The notes beneath the pieces were generated by a model, which was not told the DNA's origin, searched no databases, and was given only the letters and a program-made list of their open reading frames with translations. A stretch of 64,000 nucleotides of DNA from Janibacter endophyticus (GTDB lineage Bacteria; Actinomycetota; Actinomycetes; Actinomycetales; Dermatophilaceae): assembly GCF_016888335.1 (NCBI RefSeq), contig NZ_JAFEJG010000004.1, positions 1,240,001 through 1,304,000 on the forward strand, given 5' to 3'. Positions within the stretch are counted from its first letter, which is position 1; each line of letters starts with the position of its first letter. The translations under genes were made by a program, and so were the position numbers. Below, piece by piece: positions 58,586 to 64,000 of this stretch.

Positions 58586-59553
58586 GGGGTGCCCCCTCTC
58601 TCAATCGGACGGAAGGCCTCGGCATCGAACCAGAGCGGAGCCGTCACGTACGCGGCCGAGGTAGCAGCGGCCACCCCCACGCTGATCCGTCCAGGAAGGT
58701 TGGCGACGCTGATTGCGATGACGGCCGCCGTAACCGAGTGAGCCAGGGCCACGGACGAGTGAGTCAGCCCGTGTTCGTCCACGAGCCGTTGGTAAGCGTG
58801 GCCACGATGGGCTTCTGTCAGGGAGTCCCCTGACATTGCCCGCCTTACCAGGGCTTGAGTTGCATCCACCATGTAGGGGAGCAAGGGCGCCGCGACCCTC
58901 AGAGCTAGCTGCGGCCGCGTCGCGACATGGGAGATGCTGGCCGCCATAAGACTGCCGAACAGGTAACTGCCCACGTCGCCCAGGAAGAAGCGGTCGCGGG
59001 ACAAGTTCCAGGGGAGGAAGCCGAGCCCCGCGCCAGCGGTGACAGAACCGAATGTCTGCAGCACAGCGTCCCGCTCCCTTCGGCCCGCGCACAATGTCGA
59101 GACGCCCCAGACGGCTGCGATACCTCCGGTGATCCCATCGATTCCGTCCATGAAGTTCACAACGTTCACTGTGCCCGCGGTCCCAAGGCTGCTGATGGGT
59201 GCCACCGCGAGGCTCGGTCCGAAGACGGCTCCTGCGACCGCCTGCACTGCGAGACGGATGTATGGATTTACTCCATCAACGGACTGGTCGTCCAGAAACC
59301 CCGCAGCGGTCAGCGCGGCGACCCCAGCCATGGTCCGCCCCCGAATCTTGCCCTGTCGACCGGTCACCAGCGTCCCCATCGCGACCCCTGTGAGGCAGGC
59401 CAGCCCACCCCCCCGTGGAATGGGCGTCGTGTGCGAGGAGCGATGGTTGGGGATGTCCATGGTCCCCTGACGGATCAGCACTTCGCGGATGGCAGGTGCC
59501 GTGACGAAGGTCGTCGCTAGTGAGACCAACCCGCCCAGCAAAGCGCGACGCAC
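58582..59553 (-). CDS. Undecaprenyl-phosphate HexNAc-1-phosphate transferase (WecA/WbpL-like)
   Basis: A 323-residue membrane enzyme that starts the repeat unit on undecaprenyl phosphate. It has ~10 hydrophobic segments and the conserved loops NHRSSHTTPIPRGGG, GFLDDQ, NVVNFMDGIDG, FLGDVGS and EAHRGHAYQRL. GTG start at 59553. Likely initiating sugar is FucNAc or QuiNAc given its neighbours. It is 2 nt after the WbpM-like gene. Confidence 0.9.
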   Translation of the reverse strand: MRRALLGGLVSLATTFVTAPAIREVLIRQGTMDIPNHRSSHTTPIPRGGGLACLTGVAMGTLVTGRQGKIRGRTMAGVAALTAAGFLDDQSVDGVNPYIRLAVQAVAGAVFGPSLAVAPISSLGTAGTVNVVNFMDGIDGITGGIAAVWGVSTLCAGRRERDAVLQTFGSVTAGAGLGFLPWNLSRDRFFLGDVGSYLFGSLMAASISHVATRPQLALRVAAPLLPYMVDATQALVRRAMSGDSLTEAHRGHAYQRLVDEHGLTHSSVALAHSVTAAVIAISVANLPGRISVGVAAATSAAYVTAPLWFDAEAFRPIERGGTP

Positions 59554-59555
59554 TG

Positions 59556-61397
59556 TTAGGCCTCCCTGGCAGTCGTTGCAGCCACACTGTCCGACCTCAC
59601 AAAGTCCGCCTCAGATGTCGCGGCGCTGCACATCCACTCGACCGAGGCCTCGGGGGAGGAGTGCACGGTCTCGTCGACGGTTCGAGGCTCGAGGCGAGGC
59701 ACATCGACGCTCGAGACGAGCTCATGGCCGGTGCCCTTGATCGATTCCCCAGGGGTGAAGAGCTCCTCCGACATCTTCTCGCCCGGCCGGAGGCCGGTGT
59801 AGGCGATCTCGACGTCCTTGCGGCCCGACATGCTGATCAATGTCTTGGCGACCTCATCGATCTTCACCGGGTTGCCCATCTCGAGGACCATGACCTCCCC
59901 GTCACGGCCGATCGCAGCCGACTGGAGGACGAGCTGGCAGGCCTCGGGGATGAGCATGAAGTAGCGCTCGACATCCGGGTGGGTGACCGTGACCGGTCCA
60001 CCTTGCTCGATCTGGGCGGTGAACGCGGTGATGACCGAGCCGCGGGAGCCGAGCACGTTGCCGAACCGGACGCTGACGTAGGTGTGCTCGTCATGGTCGG
60101 CGAAGGACGCGGTCAGGCGCTCGGTGATCCGCTTGGAGTAGCCGAGGACGCACGAGGGGTTCGCGGCCTTGTCCGTCGAGACGTTGACGAAGGTCTGCAC
60201 CCCGACGGCCTGCGCCGCGCGGAGCACGTTGAGCGTGCCCACGACGTTAGTCTTCCACGCCTCCATCGGGTACTGCTCGAGCAGAGGCAGGTGCTTCAGC
60301 GCGGCGGCGTGGAAGACGACATCGGGCTTGGTCTGCTCCATCACCTCGCGCATCCGCTCGGCGTCACGGATGTCCGCGAGCACGATGGTGTCGTCATCGA
60401 GCAGGCCTCGACCTGTCACCGAGATCTGGGCGGCGTGCAGCGCCGACTCGTCACGGTCGAGGAGGTAGAGCTTCGCCGGGCCGAACCGGGCGATCTGCCG
60501 GCAGAGCTCGGAGCCGATCGATCCGCCCGCGCCGGTGACGAGGATCGTCCGGCCCTGGATCGAGTCGGCGATCGCGCCGTGGTCCAGCTCGATGGGGCGA
60601 CGTCCGAGGAGGTCGCGCACGTCGAGGCCTCGCAGGTCGGTGCCCTTCGCCCCGCCGAGCATCTCGCCGGCCGAGGGCAGCACGAGCATCTCGAGGTCGG
60701 CCTCGTCCGAGCGTCGGCGCAGGTCCTGAAGCAGCTCAGAGTCCGCGCTCGGCACCGCGACGGCGAGGACCTTCGCGTCAGAGTCCTCGGCAACGCGCGC
60801 CAGGTCCGCTCGCGCACCGAGCACCTTGACGCCACTGATGCGCATCCGGCGCTTCCGGGGGTCGTCGTCGATGAACGCCACCGGGGTCAACCCGGCGGAA
60901 GGGTCCCGGACGAGAGCCCGGACCAGCTGCCGCCCCCCTTCGCCCGCGCCGAAGACGATCGTCGGGCGACTCTCCGGCTCGCGTGAAGACCCCGGCCGCA
61001 TCCTCGCGGCGCGCAGGACGAAGCGGGCGCCAAACATGCCGAGCATCGCCAGCGCGCCGGCCGTGAAGGCCAGGCTGCGGGGCCCGAGGTCGTAGGGGAC
61101 GAGCATGGAGATGACACCGAGCGGCACCGCCCAGAGCACCACGGTCATGCCGATGTCGATGATCTCCTCGTAGGAGCCCCGCTCGTGCCCGGCGGCATAG
61201 GCGCCCCAGAGGGTGCCGATGACCATGTGCGCGACGAGGGCGATGGCCATGCACGTGCTCACTGCTGCGCTGAACGAGAGGTCCAGCCTGAAGTCGTAGC
61301 GCATCAATGCCGCGGTGTAGAAGGCGCCGACGATGATGAGCAGGTCGACGAGGCACCACAGCCACCGGGTGCTCCGCCTCGTGCGCTGGTAGGCCAC
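59556..61397 (-). CDS. Membrane UDP-sugar 4,6-dehydratase (WbpM/PglF/CapD-like)
   Basis: A 613-residue protein: four N-terminal membrane helices, a CoA-binding-like Rossmann domain (TIVFGAGEGGRQLVRAL) and a catalytic SDR domain (ILVTGAGGSIGSELCRQI, AALKHLPLLEQ, STDKAANPSCVLGYSK, LRPGEKMSEELF). The large FlaA1/WbpM class converts UDP-GlcNAc to the 4-keto-6-deoxy sugar. GTG start at 61397, 2 nt from the tyrosine kinase gene. Confidence 0.93.
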   Translation of the reverse strand: MAYQRTRRSTRWLWCLVDLLIIVGAFYTAALMRYDFRLDLSFSAAVSTCMAIALVAHMVIGTLWGAYAAGHERGSYEEIIDIGMTVVLWAVPLGVISMLVPYDLGPRSLAFTAGALAMLGMFGARFVLRAARMRPGSSREPESRPTIVFGAGEGGRQLVRALVRDPSAGLTPVAFIDDDPRKRRMRISGVKVLGARADLARVAEDSDAKVLAVAVPSADSELLQDLRRRSDEADLEMLVLPSAGEMLGGAKGTDLRGLDVRDLLGRRPIELDHGAIADSIQGRTILVTGAGGSIGSELCRQIARFGPAKLYLLDRDESALHAAQISVTGRGLLDDDTIVLADIRDAERMREVMEQTKPDVVFHAAALKHLPLLEQYPMEAWKTNVVGTLNVLRAAQAVGVQTFVNVSTDKAANPSCVLGYSKRITERLTASFADHDEHTYVSVRFGNVLGSRGSVITAFTAQIEQGGPVTVTHPDVERYFMLIPEACQLVLQSAAIGRDGEVMVLEMGNPVKIDEVAKTLISMSGRKDVEIAYTGLRPGEKMSEELFTPGESIKGTGHELVSSVDVPRLEPRTVDETVHSSPEASVEWMCSAATSEADFVRSDSVAATTAREA

Positions 61398-61399
61398 GA

Positions 61400-62824
61400 T
61401 CAGACCGCCGCCGTGCGGCCGCCCGACCGCTTCGCCTGCTTGCGCCGGTCCCCGCGGGTCTTCAGCGTCTGCTCGTCGCTGTAGTAGCCGTAGTAGCCCG
61501 TGCCCTCGCCGCTCTTGGTGCTCACCCGGTTGAGGACGAGGCCGAGGACGGTGTTGTCCACCGCCTCGAGCGCCTCCAGGGTCGACTCGAGTTGCTCCTT
61601 GCGCACGATCGTCGTCCCGACGAGCACCATGATCCCGTCGACCTTCGTGCTGAGGACGACGGCGTCGGTCACGGGGAGCACGGGCGGGGTGTCGATGAGG
61701 ACGTAGTCGTAGCGGGAGGAGAGGTCGCTCAGGACGGTGCTCATCGCCGTCGAGGCGAGCAGCTCGCTCGGATTCGGCGGGATCGACCCGCAGCCGAGGA
61801 TGTCGAGCCCGTGCTCGCCGAAGGGCTGCAGCACCTCGTCCAGCGTGGCCCGGTCGATGAGGACGTCAGTCAGGCCCGCGACACCCTCCAGACCGAGGTA
61901 CTCGAGCAGGCGCGGACGGCGCAGGTCGCCCTCGACGAGGCAGATCCGCGAGCCGGACTGGGCCAAGGTCAGTGCGAGGTTCGCGATCGTCGTGCTCTTG
62001 CCCTCGCCGGGGATCGACGAGGTCAGGGCGATGGTGCGTGGGTGCGAGGCGGCGTTGACGAACATGAGGTTGGTCCGCAGCGCGCGGAAGGCCTCGGAGC
62101 GCGGCGAGCTCGGGTCCGTCTCGACGATGAGCGGCTCCTTGCCGGCCCGCGGGTCGAAGTGCACAGCGCCGATGATCGGCTCCTCGGTGATCTCCTCGAC
62201 GTCGTCGGCGGTGCGCACCGTCGTGTCCATGAGCTGACGCAGCACCGCGAGGCCGAGGCCGAGCAGGAGGCCGAGGACCACGCCGAGCGCGAGGTTGCGC
62301 ACCGGGTTGGGCGAGACCGGGGTGCTCGACGTCTCGGCGGGCTGGACGAGCGAGACCTTGACCGGGCTGCGCTTGCTCGCGTCGGAGGGCCGCTCGATCT
62401 CGTCGACGACACCGGGGAAGCTCTCGCCGATGGCGGTCGCGACGCTCTGCGCGTGCTCCGGGGAGGGGTCGGTGACGCTGACCTCGAGCATGACGGTGTC
62501 CGGCGGGGTGACCGCGGTGATCTGGTCTGCGAGGTCGTCCACGTCGGTGCCGTCACCGAGAGCCTCGGCCACCGGGTCGAGCGCGCGGGGAGTCTTGAGC
62601 AGCTGGGCATAGGATTTGACCCGCTGCTGGATGAAGGTGTTGCTCTGCTGCAGCTGGGCGCTGTCGTCCGCACCGGAGACCGAGACGAAGAACTGCGTCG
62701 TCGACGCGTACTGCTTCGTCGCGGTGGCTGTGAGGAGCCCCGCCAGCCCGATGACGACGAGGGTCGTCAGGACGATGGTCATCCACCGCTTGCGGACGAT
62801 GCGGATATAGTCCTGCAGTTCCAC
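61400..62824 (-). CDS. Polysaccharide biosynthesis tyrosine autokinase (Wzc/CpsD-type BY-kinase)
   Basis: A 474-residue fusion of a Wzz-like membrane domain (TM near residues 18-38 and 185-205) and a BY-kinase: Walker A SSIPGEGKST, Walker A' LVEGDLRRP, Walker B DYVLIDTPP. A short tyrosine cluster near the C-terminus (GYYGYYSDEQ) is the likely phosphorylation site. It controls chain length and export. The GTG start at 62824 gives VELQDYIRIVRKRW. It is the first gene of the minus-strand operon. Confidence 0.92.
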   Translation of the reverse strand: MELQDYIRIVRKRWMTIVLTTLVVIGLAGLLTATATKQYASTTQFFVSVSGADDSAQLQQSNTFIQQRVKSYAQLLKTPRALDPVAEALGDGTDVDDLADQITAVTPPDTVMLEVSVTDPSPEHAQSVATAIGESFPGVVDEIERPSDASKRSPVKVSLVQPAETSSTPVSPNPVRNLALGVVLGLLLGLGLAVLRQLMDTTVRTADDVEEITEEPIIGAVHFDPRAGKEPLIVETDPSSPRSEAFRALRTNLMFVNAASHPRTIALTSSIPGEGKSTTIANLALTLAQSGSRICLVEGDLRRPRLLEYLGLEGVAGLTDVLIDRATLDEVLQPFGEHGLDILGCGSIPPNPSELLASTAMSTVLSDLSSRYDYVLIDTPPVLPVTDAVVLSTKVDGIMVLVGTTIVRKEQLESTLEALEAVDNTVLGLVLNRVSTKSGEGTGYYGYYSDEQTLKTRGDRRKQAKRSGGRTAAV

Positions 62825-62915
62825 CGCGAGCCTTCCCCAGAGCTGAGCCAAACCTGAGGATCCTCTCACACGGGAGACGGGGCCGCCGACCGACGCCGTG
62901 CGGCAGGATGGCCGC

Positions 62916-63500
62916 ATGACCGTGCAGATCATGACCGTGTGCACCGGCAACATCTGCCGCTCGCCCTACGCCCAGCTGCTCCTGGCCCACCGACTCGACG
63001 CGGTCCGCCCGGGCGCCTTCGACGTCAGCAGCGTCGGGACCGGGGCCCTCGTCGACCAGGGCGTCGACCCTGGGAGCGCGACGCTCCTCGAGGCCAGAGG
63101 TGTGGCGCATGACACCTTCGCCGCCCGTCAGATCACCGAGCAGCTGCTCCAGGACGTCGACCTCGTCCTGCCGCTGACCGTCGAGCACCGCAAGACCGTG
63201 CTCTCCTACGCGCCCCGGCTGCTCAAGCGCTGCTACACGGTCAAGGAGATGGCGCGACTCATCACCTCCGCCGACGAGCGCCGATCCTGGGAGGAGCGGC
63301 TCGCCGGACTGACGACCCCGGAGGAGCGGTGGCAGCGGATCCCGCAGGAGCTCGCCCGCGAGCGTGGTCTGGCCAAGGCCGAGGCGGGGCAGGACGACGT
63401 CGCCGACCCCTATCGGATGGACCAGAGCGCGTTCGACGCGATGGCCGTCGAGATCGACGCGGCCGTCGAGACGATCGTCGCGCTCGAGGCCCGCTTCTAG
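62916..63500 (+). CDS. Low-molecular-weight protein tyrosine phosphatase
   Basis: A 194-residue phosphatase with the P-loop CTGNICRS (CX5R) at the N-terminus and the acid DPYRM near residue 170. The family's usual DP motif is therefore present. It probably dephosphorylates the divergent tyrosine autokinase (Wzb role). Its stop overlaps the convergent rmlA stop by 4 nt. Confidence 0.92.
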   Translation: MTVQIMTVCTGNICRSPYAQLLLAHRLDAVRPGAFDVSSVGTGALVDQGVDPGSATLLEARGVAHDTFAARQITEQLLQDVDLVLPLTVEHRKTVLSYAPRLLKRCYTVKEMARLITSADERRSWEERLAGLTTPEERWQRIPQELARERGLAKAEAGQDDVADPYRMDQSAFDAMAVEIDAAVETIVALEARF

Positions 63501-64000
63501 TCGAGGAGGCCGAGCAGGTAGGCGCCGTAGCCGCTCTTGCGCAGCGGCTCGGCGCGCTCACGCAGGCCGTCGTCGTCGATGAATCCCATCCGCCAGGCCA
63601 CCTCCTCGGGGCAGCCGACCTTCAGCCCCTGCCGGCCCTCGAGCGTGCGGACGTAGTTGCTCGCGTCGTTGAGGTCGTCGAACGTCCCGGTGTCGAGCCA
63701 CGCCGTCCCGCGGGGGAGGACCGTGACCTGCAGCCGGCCCTCGTCGAGGTAGGTGCGGTTGAGGTCGGTGATCTCCAGCTCCCCGCGCGCTGAGGGCGTC
63801 AGGGCCTTCGCCCGGCGCACGACGTCGGAGTCGTAGAAGTACAGGCCGGGGACCGCGTAGCTGCTCCGGGGCTCGGCCGGCTTCTCCTCCAACGAGACGG
63901 CCCTCCCTTCGCCGTCGATCTCCACGACGCCGTACGCCGACGGGTCCGCGACCCGGTAGCCGAAGACCGAGGCGCCGTCGATGTCCCGCAGGTCCCGCAG
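63497..64000 (-). CDS. rmlA: Glucose-1-phosphate thymidylyltransferase, C-terminal part (5' end outside window)
   Basis: The last 167 residues of RmlA/Rfb[74 protein letters not shown] and [12 protein letters not shown]. This enzyme makes dTDP-glucose, the first step of dTDP-rhamnose synthesis, so rhamnose genes probably continue outside the window. Confidence 0.95.
   Translation of the reverse strand: MRDLRDIDGASVFGYRVADPSAYGVVEIDGEGRAVSLEEKPAEPRSSYAVPGLYFYDSDVVRRAKALTPSARGELEITDLNRTYLDEGRLQVTVLPRGTAWLDTGTFDDLNDASNYVRTLEGRQGLKVGCPEEVAWRMGFIDDDGLRERAEPLRKSGYGAYLLGLLD

Overview
The window is 64 kb of very GC-rich DNA from a Gram-positive actinobacterium, most likely a member of the Micrococcales close to Janibacter/Knoellia (Intrasporangiaceae). 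That placement is an inference. It rests on strong GC bias at third codon positions, an actinobacterial initiator tRNA, WhiB7, the SigR/RsrA pair that works with mycothiol, a nickel superoxide dismutase, the 24-residue ribosomal protein bL37, and a gene neighbourhood that parallels the Mycobacterium tuberculosis Rv3193c-Rv3202c block.

1-16.8 kb is a conserved actinobacterial block: the C-terminal part of an AdnB-type helicase-nuclease, a phosphotransferase, nudC, uvrD2, whiB7 behind a uORF/attenuator leader, an ABC1/AarF kinase-like protein, a ThiF/TOMM-cyclodehydratase-like protein, a YgjP metallopeptidase, a Nudix hydrolase, a DUF2342 protein, a PDZ/Lon-like protease, a PPA1309 protein, a UPF0182 membrane protein and tRNA-fMet. 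16.8-17.6 kb, just after the tRNA, is a graveyard of broken genes (ArdC-like and quinol-monooxygenase-like). 17.6-45.3 kb is mostly core metabolism: ndh, an M16 peptidase pair (the first gene frameshifted near its end), hisN, rsgA, aroA, HMCES, a PucR regulator divergent from a ferredoxin-reductase/desaturase operon, sigR-rsrA, galE, bL37, a small secreted peptide followed by two membrane HD-GYP proteins, sodN/sodX with a secreted zincin, malic enzyme and cysDN. 45.4-64 kb is an exopolysaccharide/capsule locus. It holds a tyrosine kinase, a phosphatase, WbpM/WbpL/WbpV-like genes, capE-capF-capG, several glycosyltransferases, wzx, wzy, and the start of a rhamnose-type gene (rmlA). The fourteen minus-strand genes from 62824 to 47405 overlap or lie within 3 nt of each other and look like one operon.

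The most unusual content is repetitive. Two unrelated-looking DUF559 (VSR-fold) endonuclease genes, at 21919-22746 and 32260-33075, are each bracketed by a pair of ~60-bp palindromic elements. In the first pair the two 57-bp hairpins have identical loops, a compensatory base-pair change, and an adjoining 12-bp palindrome that also covaries. This resembles the layout of REP/RAYT elements but with a different nuclease. A second short repeat (GAGCC-TT-GGCTCGTGCGA) sits between genes and inside rsgA and the phosphotransferase gene, where it is tandemly triplicated in frame. A third signal is the octamer CGAAGGGG, which I count about 55 times (both strands) in the window but almost never inside the polysaccharide operon. 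This suggests that operon was acquired more recently than its surroundings.
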